Assembly: GCA_008704415.1 (NCBI GenBank)
Contig: VXIS01000053.1
Coordinates: 124,001-188,000, forward strand
Length of the DNA stretch: 64,000 nucleotides
Direction of reading: 5' to 3'
Source: Sphaerosporella brunnea
Taxonomy: Eukaryota > Ascomycota > Pezizomycetes > Pezizales > Pyronemataceae
Each line of letters opens with the position of its first letter. Positions within the stretch are counted from its first letter, which is position 1. A model generated the notes under the pieces. That model ran no database searches, was not told where the DNA came from, and was given only the letters and a program-made list of their open reading frames with translations. The translations under genes and the position numbers were made by a program. Below, one piece after another: positions 47,029 to 58,419 of the stretch.

Positions 47029-49019
47029 CTAAGCTCCGACTCGACGCGTAAAATGCACGTTCAGCGCTGGCTTCCACCACATGACGTGCATGTGGCTATT
47101 TCCTTCCCAATCCAATTTTTTGTTCAGAAGCTCCATGTCGTACATGTAGTGCAGCTTGGCCAACAATAGCGACATTTCCACGTAGGCAAAGCTGTATTCA
47201 TCCCATCAGCCACCTCCCAACTTACGAGGACGGTGTGACATACTTTCGTCCCAAACAGCCTCTTGGGCCAAGGGAGAACGGTTGGCTCGCATCTTTGACG
47301 TCGGCGCAGTTTGGGTCTAGCCAGCGTTCCGGCTTGAAACTCATCGGCTCATGGAAGTACTGCGGGTCGTGCGTCACAGTCCAAGCACTGGTGTACACTT
47401 CGGCCTGCCCAATTTAGTCACCCAGATGTACTCTATCGGGATCGACTCCAGGTACAAACCCCAGCTGGAACGTATTGTCCATCGATCATTGCTCCAGGAC
47501 AGACTCTTGGAAATCCCTGAGCGCCAGGCGGATACATGCGGAGGCCTTCGGAGATGACTGCTTGTAAGTAAGGCAATTGCTGAGCTGTTGTGGAATCAAT
47601 TTCGTCATAGGACTTGTAACGGGCACGAATCTCCATGCGCAGCTTGCCGTAGGCTTCGGGAGTGGTCAAGAGGTAGTAAGTCACAGCTGCAAAGAACGTG
47701 GCGATTGTTTCACCGCCGGCAATACTGCAGAGTTGGTTAGCGGGGTCACGAGAGCCATAGTTCCTAGAATGGGAGACTCACACGAGCGTTGAGCTGTGTG
47801 CAGTCAATTCTTCTGTGTTGACCTCGCCACTTTCAACCTTGCCGATCAAGTTCGTGAGGAAATCCTTCCTACTAGTCTTCGCGGCAAGCCGCCTGGGATA
47901 TATTGAAATCAGCCCAGTCTCATGCATACAGACCAATGGGAAACTCACTGTGCAACCTTGGCTCGTGTGTATCCCGTGTGCTTGTCACGCACAGAAACTG
48001 TGAGCCAGGGAAGAAAGACCTTCCCTAACGATACGAGCAGCGGATAGCGGCTGAGGTTATCCAACACAGTGATGAAGAAGAGGTGCTTTGTCACTAGCTC
48101 TGACCAGAAATGCGGTTCGCCTGGAGTAATGCGCATTCGGATTAGCGGCATCATTCGCCTTGGTGAAACACGAGACCCGAATTACATGTGAGATGTGAGG
48201 TCACTCACCACTTTCAACGCAATGAAACGATTCACCAAAGGCCATCTCGCCTAGCACATCGAAAGCGAACATTTCGTACCACTTCGTCATGTTGACACCC
48301 TTCGGCTGTGTGCCCTTGCGGCCAAGTTGTGCTATCAATCCGTCCACACATTTCTGGATAATGAATTCTTGTTCAGAAAGTGCTTTTGTCGAGAATGCGG
48401 CCGACAGCGACTTTCTCATCCGGTTGTGGTTCTTGGGATCCCGCTCGCTTCCAATGCACAGGGAATCGAAGCCGGAGCCATACATCTCATAGAACTCGGA
48501 CTTGATCATCGTGGACTTTCCACCAACAGCGTGACCATAGATGTCCTTCCAGGACGCGACGGATGCAAAAGAGAGCTCATTGGGTGAGATTCGGACTACC
48601 GGACCTGCAAATTATGTCAGCGGGCGGTGGTGTACTTAATTTATTTTCTCACCATAGCGCCGATGCTCCCTCTCAATGGCTCGGTGGAACCGGCCCCTCA
48701 TGGACTTCCAGATTCTCCAGAGCTAGGATTATTAGAGTTGAGTAAGCCCATCGGGAATGATGAATAATAACCAATGAAGAGCGCGCAAGAAAAGGCCCTG
48801 GAAACTTTGCTAGAGGGTGAAAGAATAGGTTGTAGATGCTGGTGCTTAGGAAATACACCGAAAACTAAGCCCCGCGGAGTCAGTGATACTCTGGGGAGAT
48901 ACGTTCGGATTGGAACATACAAGTGAAACGGCCAAGATTCCAGCATAGCGAGCTCGCTCGGCCGGTGTCGCTGCCTGAAAGAGCGGCAAAAGCTTGTTGA
49001 CGTCAATTGTGCTTGCCAT
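47029..49019 (-). CDS. Cytochrome P450, CYP65-like
   Basis: Nine exons (48921-49019, 48772-48864, 48653-48722, 48209-48604, 47949-48120, 47782-47892, 47460-47724, 47244-47404, 47029-47191) join in frame to 509 residues. The N-terminus has a hydrophobic anchor ([22 protein letters not shown]). Family motifs: [11 protein letters not shown] (I helix), EGLRMYPP (E-x-x-R), PERW, and heme loop [10 protein letters not shown] with the Cys ligand. The type resembles CYP65-class enzymes that oxidise secondary metabolites, including sesquiterpenes. It is divergent to the P450 at 50140; both genes share most intron positions. Intact by eye. Confidence 0.93.
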
Positions 49020-49303
49020 CACAGCGTTCGCTATTCAATGCTGTTCTTTCTTGGCTAATGTTGGACCGGCTCCACAGAGTAAATAAGAGTTTGTTGCTAA
49101 ACAGGACAGGTTGATGGCTTCGCAAACCCGCAGGAATTTGGAATGTTTAAAGGCAAGGCCATCGAACAGAGCCTCATGACTACCCCCATACGAATCGGAC
49201 ATTACCGGGTTGGGCCGGGCTCATCGATTTCTAACTCCTGGCTCGAGTCTTTGCGCATCTCAAACTAGCTTCCCAGCGGCTCAATGTGTACCTTAGTAAG
49301 GTA

Positions 49304-49493
49304 CCGTAAAAACTCGGAAAAGAGAGACCCCAGATTTGGTTAGCGGCAAAGAATTGCCTTATAGGGAAATTTTAAGCTTACACAGGCGGGTTTTTTTTTT
49401 ACTGACTTCCTTTTGGAGAGATTAAGTTCCCTATAAGGCCATTCTGTGCCGCTAACCAAATCTGGGGGGTCTCTCTTATCCGAGTTTTTACGG
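49304..49493. mobile_element. 190 bp hairpin MITE between P450s
   Basis: Inverted arms of about 70-80 bp: CCGTAAAAACTCGG, AGAGAGACCCCAGATTTGG and GGTTAGCGGCA with their complements on the other side. TA borders both ends (49302-49303, 49494-49495). No coding capacity. Confidence 0.82.
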
Positions 49494-49539
49494 TACGTAG
49501 GTACTTAACTAGGTACTTACATACCGAAGAGCTTCGGTA

Positions 49540-49622
49540 CTAAGGCAATGTGGCAAAGTCACTGCGCTCTGTGGAGAAGTCACTCAGCCTCATGGCAAAG
49601 TCACTTAGCCACATTGCCTTAG
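49540..49622. mobile_element. 83 bp TA-flanked inverted repeat
   Basis: Arms CTAAGGCAATGTGGC and GCCACATTGCCTTAG, bordered by TA on both sides. The word GGCAAAGTCACT occurs twice inside as a direct repeat. A short palindrome TACCGAA..TTCGGTA sits just left of it. Confidence 0.65.
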
Positions 49623-50139
49623 TACCGAATTACCTCTTGGTTGAAAAATGCTAACTTTCGACGTTGCCGCATTGCGGCGGTGCGCCTTATCGATCAGCCA
49701 ATCATTGTCAAACCTCGATTGGTCGACCTCCAGTTCCTTACCATCCGTTACTCACCCCGCGATCACGGAATGCGATCAATCGCTGTTGTGAACCCTGCAA
49801 AACATAGCACTGCGACCAATTCGGAATCTCCGAGTAACGAAAGCGCAGAGTTTTCCCCCGTACAGTTGCGACGTAGCACAAGGATAAGCACTAGGTAACA
49901 TCCATAGACTATCCCGAACAGACACTGCAAGAAACAATGCACCGAAGCTCGGGCCGTCTGCTTTGAGATCCCTTCGCGCCCAATCCCGAGAAGATCGTCG
50001 GATTGGGCGAATTAGGGGTGCGGGCCGACACATCGATATCCTGCAATGTAAATTCACAGCACTGGTTGCACTGGTTGCATCGGCTCTATCTTTCTCCTCA
50101 CATCTTTACTGCGGGGAATACGATCGAGCTCTCAGTATC

Positions 50140-52038
50140 ATGAAGGACATCACCACAGCGGTGCCTTTCATTTCGAATATGGCGACAAGTTTGTCAGTTT
50201 CGCAGGTGGCTGCTGCGGTTGCACTTTCTGTTCGTTTTTCTGTCCATTTTCCGGCGAAAACAGTGTAGTTTTGACAGTTCGACTCATAGTCTCTGGTTTA
50301 CTTCGTTATCACGACGTTGCGGAACCACTTTACTCACCCTCTTGCGAAGTTTCCCGGGCCAGTTTCAGCCTCTTTTAGCAATGTAAGAGAAACAGCGTTT
50401 TAAAAGTGCGGTGCTAAGCTTGTGCTAGTTCACGTACTGCCGGCGATTCTTGGGCGGGCGACAGCCATACAAGGTCCTTGAGCTCCATGAAAAATACGGT
50501 AAAATTACAATTTAGCCATGCATAGGGTGTTGTACTCAACGCAGATTAACTCTAGGTCCGGTCGTCCGCACGGCTCCGAACGAACTATCGTTCAGCAGTT
50601 CACAGTCATGGAGAGATATCTATGGTCAGCGCAAAGGGCACCAACCTTTCATCAAGTCCCCTTTTTACGATGGTGGTAATTTTGCCGCTGAGGCCCACTC
50701 GATCGTGAGCGTGCGCGACCCCGATGAGCACAACAAGATGCGAAAATATCTGTCCAACGCATTCTCGGATCGCTCGCTAAAGGAGCAGGAGGATTTGATC
50801 ACGGAGGTTGTGGATCTGTTCATTGAGAAAATCGGTCAGAAGGGCAAGGAGGGAATCAACATGGTCACCTACTTTAACCTGACGACGTTTGACATCATTG
50901 GCAGTCTTGCATTTGGCGAGACATTCGGCGGAGTAAAATCAGGTGGGTTGGAAAGAGGTTAATGTCTGGGATGATGCGTACTCATTTGCGCTAGGTATTG
51001 AGCACTTTTGGGTCGCGATTGTCATTTCGAGTTTGACCCAGGGAGCGCTGGCGGACTGCTTCGGCCGCTTTCCCCTGGTCGCTTCAATCTTCAAGACACT
51101 CTTCCCTGGAGTACTCAAGAAGATCACCGAGAACACAAAGAAGCATGAAGACTACTCCATGAACCTTGTGAAAAAGTGAGACTTTCTCTGCAATTTTGAG
51201 GCTTTCTTTAACTGACTGTGTCGCAGGCGTATCAACCGCAAAACCGACCGCAAGGACTTTTTCGCCCGTATCCTCGAGAATCGAGAGCAATTCAACCTCA
51301 GCGATGTCCAGCTTGCGGCACATGCCTCCGATTTCGTTATCGCTGGTAGCGAGACCACGGCCACAGCACTCGCATGCATCACCTACTATCTCCTTCGGCA
51401 GCCCGATATCCTCAAAAAGCTGCAGCAGGAGGTCCGAACCGCTTTCCGCTCATACGACCAGATCAATGCACAGTCTACTGCTTCACTGAAGTATCTTCAA
51501 GCAGTGGCTCTGGAGGGGATGCGGGTCTACCCGCCATTGCCATTCGCTCTGCCTCGTGTGGTCCCACCTGGAGGTGACACTGTCGACGGCCATTTTATTC
51601 CCGAAGGGGTATGTGCTCTCACGTGGCATCTAGACATAGTCCCATTTATGCTCACATGAAGGAAAACAGACCATCGTCTCTACCGCCCCGCTCGCTGCCA
51701 GTATGTCTTCCGCTAACTTCAAGGACCCGTGGAAGTTCGATCCGGGGCGATGGATTGGTCAAAACGACGTTGATGACTTGGAAGCCAGCCAGCCTTTCTC
51801 GCTTGGTGTCAGAGGGTGTCTCGGCCGCAGGTAAGTCCTGCCCTCGGCTAGGAAGAACAACGCTGACAGGCCTTGCAGCTTGGGATGGATGGAGCTGCGC
51901 ACAATCCTCGCAAAAATGCATTTCAAGTACGACTTGGAGCTTATCAACAAGGACATCGATTGGCACAGGGACTCGGAGATGCATACGCTTTGGAAGAAGC
52001 CCGAGTTGATGGTCAAGGTGTTGCCACGGAGATCTTGA
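50140..52038 (+). CDS. Cytochrome P450, CYP65-like paralogue
   Basis: Eight exons (50140-50229, 50290-50382, 50429-50498, 50556-50942, 50995-51175, 51227-51608, 51670-51830, 51879-52038) give 507 residues. Motifs: HPLAKFPGP after the N-terminal anchor, VIAGSETTATALA (I helix), EGMRVYPPLPF (E-x-x-R), GRW, and heme loop FSLGVRGCLGRS. It is clearly related to the divergent P450 (PVVR.(S/A)PNELSF, NHN/EHNKMRK.LS.AFS, PFSLG.RGCLG) and shares at least five intron positions with it. The pair arose by duplication and now runs from a common upstream region. A role in oxidising a secondary metabolite is inferred, not shown. Confidence 0.93.
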
Positions 52039-53408
52039 ATGTGCTTACGTTTTCTTCGGAAGGACTACTCGGGCTTTGCCCTTTTCCTTTGTCGAGTACA
52101 TTTAGTTCGATATGTCACCTAAAATCATGATGAGATGCTTCTTTATGGCTTTTTTACCGTTCTCGTATTAGCATCACTGAAGTTCTATTTAGTAATCTAC
52201 TATACCTACTACTCTGTATAAGTACTATATGCTCATGCAGGTGAATATTCAGCGCCAGTACACGCTAACTCACATTACTCAACGCTTCACATGTGGGAGC
52301 CTAATCTGTCGCTGGATTTCACGGACAAATTAGAGCAACCGGCCCTTGATATGTGCCATGTCCCAAATCGAATGAAATTTCCCTCACACCCTCTTTGCGT
52401 CATTTGTTATCTAACAGAAGTTGATGCTGGATCAGCAACCCGGCCCAGATTCTATTTTTTCCGTGGAAGCGGGCAAGCGGATCTACGGTTTACCGCAAAT
52501 ACCCTTTCACGAAGCCTAACTACTTCACACGTATCGACTACCCTTAATTGCCGAATCTTCGAGGGTTCGCGGAGTCAAGGTACTCCGTTGCGCGTTGTAC
52601 TCGTCACCATCGACATCGTAATGTACTTAGTTACCCTCTCAGACAGTTAGATATCTGATATACTCAAGCAGGCAAGTCGATGGTACCGGTGACCATGATG
52701 ATGCAAATCAATATCGACTTCGTACCCGGGTGACTTGCAGGGTGTGCCGCTCCGTGTGCCGCAGTGTGCGACCAAATCCATGTCGCGACTCGGACGTTGC
52801 AACACTCACGGGGGTCTACTGTACTTGCACTCTACTGGTAGTTGAGGACCAGAACTTAATATAATTCAAATACACACCTAGATTAACTATCGTAATAACG
52901 CAGACGTCAGGCGGGTGCCTTAATTATACTGCTGTCGGAATTGTCAAGGTGAAGGGTTAGGGTTTTCCCTGTTACTAGTACACCGACCAATCTATGTACT
53001 CAAAATGCCGTCGCATCGTCGAGGCAGTGGAAGCAAAAACGACAGGAGGGAGGAGAACGAGGAGAACAAGGAGATTGAGCAGGGTGAGGGGGATGAGGAG
53101 GGTGAAGGGGCTGAGGAGGGGGGGGGGGGGGGGGTGATGAAGAGATTTGGCGAGGTTTCTCCGTACCGAACAGTTCATTCGCTCAAGGGCCTGAGATTGC
53201 CGCAGTCATACTCAGTGGAATGACTGAATAAGGTCATTTTTGAAGCGTGTTATTCTCTGCTCTCGCCAGCAGACTGAGTACTGTTCATCAATGAGCAGAA
53301 TCACAAACGTGTGAACAGAAGTTGTTGATTCCCGCTGATGACAATAATTCATAAAATCCAAACAATTGTGTCAATTCCATTGTGTGTTAACATATCCTCA
53401 TGCCTAAT
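52039..53408. other. Intergenic with G-run
   Basis: 3' flank of the P450 and of the SDR gene. A Glu/Gly-coding low-complexity stretch ends in 17 consecutive G at 53118-53134. No gene supported. Confidence 0.4.
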
Positions 53409-54526
53409 TTATGCCGCCTCCACCAAAACCTTCACAGCGTCAGTTACAGCATTTCCCTCGCCATTCGCCGTAACATCAGTATCCTCCTTGTCCATCACAT
53501 TTCGCTTGACCCTAAAGTCCGTTGCTGCCTGCTGCAACCTAGTAAGCTCGGTATTTTTCTGACCAAACCACTGGGGCCGCAGTCGGGCAATTGACTCCTC
53601 GAGTTCCGTGTAGGTATCTCCGAGGGTGAGAATCGTTCTCCCATTCCATTTCCCAGCACCCTCCCTGTCGTTGTCCTTGCCATACGGCTCCACATACTGG
53701 CTCTGACCCGCAACTGCCGAGTATACCACTGCAAGGCCAACATGCTCGGCCGTGCTTACCGGGAGTCCGGCGGCCATCAACGGCGTGGCCAGGTTCTGTG
53801 GCAGGAGCTTGGTAATGGTTGCTGCCGGCGCAACCGAATTGATGGAGATGCCTTCATCGGGAAGTGAAACGCGTAAAGCACGAACTAGACCAATCAGCTG
53901 TTCCAAATTATTGTCAATAATCTGCCATGTATTGCCCGGATCTAGGAAAGTACTTACCGCCAATTTGGTAGCTGAGTACACGGGCAGTGAATGCTCGGGC
54001 GCATAGGCAGTGGCAGAGCTGGTGATCACCACGCTCCCGCCGCCGATCTTGCGCATGTAGCTGACGGCGATCTTCACGAAGTTTAGCACCGCCTTGTAGT
54101 TGACGTCGATGAGCCGGTAGGGGGGCTCTAGGAGCTCGCCAGTCTCCTCAGAGAAGGTGTCCGCCAGGTAGTCGGAATCTTCCGAAATTCCGGCGTTGGC
54201 GATGGCGATGTCGATGCGCGGGCCTGCTGCTTTGAAAGCCGCAAGCAGGGAGCTCCACGAAGTCACATCGCAGCGAGTGAAGTGGATATTTTCCGGGACA
54301 GCGACTTCAGGTGAGGACAGATCGAGGATGTGCACGTTGCAACCGCGTGAAGCTAGGATTTCGGCAGCGGCAAGACCAATGCCCGATGCGCCGCCTAGTG
54401 AAGGGAGCCTTGCGGTTAGGGCTGGATAGACAACCGATACCGAGGAGAATGTTTCATACCTGTGATGATAGCGGTCTTATCCGCGAGGGAGGGAATGTCG
54501 TCGATGGTCAAATGCAAGGCAGACAT
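53409..54526 (-). CDS. Short-chain dehydrogenase/reductase
   Basis: Exons 54460-54526, 53958-54394 and 53409-53897 give 330 residues. The nucleotide-binding motif TGGASGIG is formed by splicing the 65 nt first intron. D-V-T, NAG (IAIANAGIS) and the catalytic S with Y-x-x-x-K ([19 protein letters not shown]) are present, so this is a classical SDR using NAD(P)H. The second intron (60 nt, GT-AG) leaves the frame open if unspliced, which would insert 20 residues right after the active-site Lys; the spliced form, [12 protein letters not shown], fits the family. The C-terminal tail beyond residue 250 is longer than average. It could act on a cluster product, but this is only inferred. Confidence 0.9.
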
Positions 54527-55002
54527 GTTTGCCAAAGGTGGTCTGATTATTGAGATTTTGCACTAAATACTATGTGGGTTGAATAGAAGCAACCAAAAGC
54601 TATCTAAGTTATTAAAGTACCGTGGGTTTTGGCTGAACATCTTCGTCGGCATTGATAGGATCGAGAAGGCTGATTGTGGTCGGAATCCTCCAGATTCGGA
54701 TATACAGACCTTCCCAACCTGTCGCTGCGGTGATGTTCACTTTTGTACTAGTTTGCAGCAACCGACTGCAGCTTGGGCCGAGAGTCCTGCTTGGATAATA
54801 ACCGCCGGCTGTGACAGATCTGGCAGCTCCGGCAAAGTGGTGGGGGCTGATGTAACCCGGTAAAATCCTGCGCCGGCCCAATCACGAAGCCCAACCCTCT
54901 GGCTTTTACCGCACAGCTCAGCACCGAGAGATTGCAGGTCGACTTCCAATTAGACCCCCTTCTTCGTCGAGGAATTTACGACACAGGCCAAAACAAGAGT
55001 TG

Positions 55003-55147
55003 ACTAAGGCCAAGTTCGGTTGCCGCCTTAGTTTTGGAGTTACCACACGAAAAGTGGCGAGTCGTGAATTTTGAGTTTCAGGGAGCGCTCGGAAACACAA
55101 AAAACATGACTCCCAACTTTCAGAAAGCAGGCCGAACTGGGCCTAAG
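55003..55147. repeat. Degenerate inverted repeat, possible MITE
   Basis: Outer arms match over about 16 bp with a few mismatches; the inner parts no longer pair well and no target duplication is clear. Confidence 0.4.
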
Positions 55148-57121
55148 CCGTTGACAACCTCTAAAAATTGACATCTACAACCCGTACAGGGGTAATATTA
55201 CCCGGCATTAGCGTTCCTACCAACTAGTGCATGCCGCTTAACTAATAATCCTCATCAATAATAGTAGGGAGGTTCTGCGGCGCTGGATATCGCCATTTTC
55301 GCACTGAAAAGTCACGCATATGCACAGATCTGTGCAGTAGCGCGCTGTCGGTCACGAAAAGGTCATGTCGTATACCAAGCGTCAGGATATACTAAGCCGG
55401 AACGCTAGATATCGCCCGCATCGGATAATGCAAGGCATGTGGCTGCGATTCACGTTGCATGACATTGGCTTCAACTGTGCTGCGACCGTGTTAGTGCGAG
55501 AGTGAGCAGAGCGAGTATTAACAGCTTGAGTCTCGGCGCATAAGCGATTCACTTCAAACAGAACCTCTTTTCTATATCTTAGATATCTGCATGCAGTACC
55601 CGCATTCTGCGGACGCACGAGATATCCGGGATATAACAGCAGAACCTCCCTAGTAGAGAAGAAAATATATTATGACTGCTGCAGGATTTCACCATTGATG
55701 CAAGCGTTATTACTATCAACGCATGCATTCACAGACGCGAAGTAATATATGTTAATTAGTGACAGCTGTACATAAATTTCCACGCGTCCAATCTGTAACA
55801 CCGTCCTACAACAGAAAAGTACTGAGCGTTGGATATGTGGAAAAGTTCATACCATGTTCCTGTCTGCGGGTCTGAAAAGCCAGACTCTGCGAGCGAGCTT
55901 CCTAGTTAGGAACGATACTTTGCAAGATGACGACCTCGCATTTTGCGTGTGAAAAAACGCCCGACTCTGCTCGAAAAGCTGCTGTAAATATACATCAATA
56001 AGTCAACTCACTCGACCTAGTTCGCTTTCGGCAGCTTGCCAGCAATACCTTGAGAGAAAATTCCCTCTACGTTGAATGCAGGGACGAGAATTTCAGGGAA
56101 AAGTGCATCCTAGCACTTAGTACCGGCTTGCTCTTACGACAGACGCTTGATGTATTGCGAAAGACCCAATAGTGTGTCCATACGCGATAACGATGTCCCA
56201 TGATAAGCATATCAACAGAAGGCTTAATATTTACTGGTCCGAATGCATCGAGAGCTAAGGTCATCTAGTAAATGAGTGTAGAGAACTATTTTGTAAGATA
56301 CCATTCTACAGTGAGCATTTGCCATGTGAACAAAATAGACAGCCTTGCAAAAGCTATTCAAACTAAGACGTATCGTGGCCATCTGCTCCCCATGGAGTCA
56401 GGTAACGCACAAACCAAGTCATTTTGAATCACTCGATTACGTTTGCTCGGTCGTCTCCTGGCCAGCTGGGCCCGCGCGCCATAGAGTTGAGTTAGTGTAG
56501 GGAGACTAGTGGCCTAATTTTGCTATCTCAACTGGCTGGAACATAGCATCTACCTCATGAGGATCCATAAGGCACAATTCTACTATCGGAGACGACATCA
56601 TGTCTGTTCAGTCACCTAGACAACTGAGTTTTTAAAAAGTGTTAGGTTCTTTCAAGCCTGCTCACCTCCGTCAAGCACGGCCCCCAGTGCCATAAGCAAA
56701 ACGAGAGCAGCAGGAAATAGTTGTTTGACTTTGGTCTTGCGATCTGGTGGTGGCCACGCCAGCCGTAAAATCCAAGCCCGCACCTTCAACCAATCACCTC
56801 CCGGGCAAAAACAGAGACCGCCAACCGCCCTGTGCTCTTCTCTAATTTCGCGCTAAGAAATCACTATTCCAGAATGCCGTTTAGCCTACTGTTTATGCAG
56901 CTGTAAGGGGATCTCCAATATGCAGAATGTGTTGTGGCTCATGTACTGTCACTCGCATTTCCAAAGGCCCTGAAAAAGCAATACACAAGCATTGTAGACA
57001 CGGGTAAGACCGTGGGGACAGGATACCAGGTTTCTTATGTCCGTCATAGGCCTTTGGCCTCACTCCGATCCGCAAGATATGAGGCACTTGGGCTAACGTC
57101 CTCGTGTACGCTGTATGATTT

Positions 57122-57149
57122 AAAACAAAACAAAACAAAACAAAACAAA
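57122..57149. repeat. AAAAC microsatellite
   Basis: Five-base units AAAAC repeated about five times. Confidence 0.85.
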
Positions 57150-58419
57150 GCATTGTAGACAATATGAGCAAGATATCAATCATTCATTTCCTTGAGCCCA
57201 TTAAATCTTACGCAATCACCCAATCCCAACCAAATGTACAGAAATTGCGGGTCCCCAACCATCGAAAGTAGACCCTTGTTAAACGTGGTAAACAGGACCC
57301 AATCGGACAAAAATGTCAATTCCCTGGCATTGGGCTCTATGTCATGCAATAGCAAGAGCCTCGTTACGTAGGCCTACTGTATCCGAAAGTAAAAGTGCCA
57401 GTGCGTTAATAAGGTTGATGGTATGAACCGTGCAGCTTGATCCAAACCCACTAACCTGGAAAAAACCTGGTTTGAAATGATTTGAAATCGAAAATACAAA
57501 TCCCAGAAGTTCGGTACTGTAGTTGTCGGTGCTCACAGGAGACCGATGATCGGTAGAGTCCCAAGGAACTGATCTGCGCGAACATCATGCAGTTGATTCT
57601 ATCACTAGCCTGAGACATTTATATCTCCGTTTCCGTGAGGTACCCCTCTACCGTGGCCTGAAGTCGGGCAGCTTTCCCTTGCCCTTGTCATACTGTAAAG
57701 AAGCTTCGCGCGCTATCTTATGATGCCTATCTCGCGGCAATAAATTATGCTCCTTTCACAGAGAGAGAGGAGGTAAAAAACGTGTTTTTCAAATGTCCTA
57801 CTTCGTGATGAGATCCGAGAAAATAGTATAGTCGTGTCAATGGTTGGCATCGGGTTTCCGATGAGACGTTTCACTAATTCGAGGCAGACAAGGCCACGGA
57901 GCTCCGCCGCTAACCGCGGGATCTGTGTCCGTCAGCACAGAGCGGCAAACGAACTGCATCCACTCGGACCAAGAGATCGGAGCACAACTGATTGACGGCC
58001 AAGCCATACGTACCGCCGGAGTACAGGGACTATGTCGGGTAGGCGCCCGTGGCCGCAGGCTGGATCGCCGCAATGGCAACACCGCTTTTGTGAAATACGT
58101 CCGCGTTCGCAGGAGAAAGTCAATATGGAAGGCTCGGAAGGTAAGGTTCTTGGTCAATAGTTGGATTATACTTCTTCCCAGCTTCTGTCCTCAGAGCACC
58201 AACTACTCCAACCACCAAACCACCCGAGGATGCGAAAGATAGACAAACAAGTGTATATATATATTTTTTTCTCTAAATCGATGCAAACTGTAAAGAATTG
58301 TAACACATAACAGAATAAATACATCGACGCGAAACCTCCGACTAAACCCACCGAACGAATACGCAAACAGTCTACAAACAGTCTATCAAAACAGAAGATA
58401 CTATGAGCCAAGAGGATTA

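Larger units (their letters stand above)
49020..50139. promoter_or_regulatory. Bidirectional promoter region of two P450s
   Basis: 1.1 kb between divergent start codons, containing two TA-flanked inverted-repeat elements (49304-49493 and 49540-49622). No other gene is supported. Confidence 0.6.
54527..58419. other. Long gene-free stretch
   Basis: 3.9 kb without a recognisable gene. A degenerate inverted repeat (about 55003-55147, arms CTAAGGCCAAGTTCGG and CCGAACTGGGCCTAAG) may be an old MITE. An AAAAC microsatellite lies at 57122-57149, and a TATATA run at about 58254-58262. Frames are short and unremarkable. Confidence 0.45.

Noticed and set aside
53005..53223. Glu/Gly-rich frame
   Set aside because: Low-complexity reading of a GAG/GGG tract that ends in a G-run.
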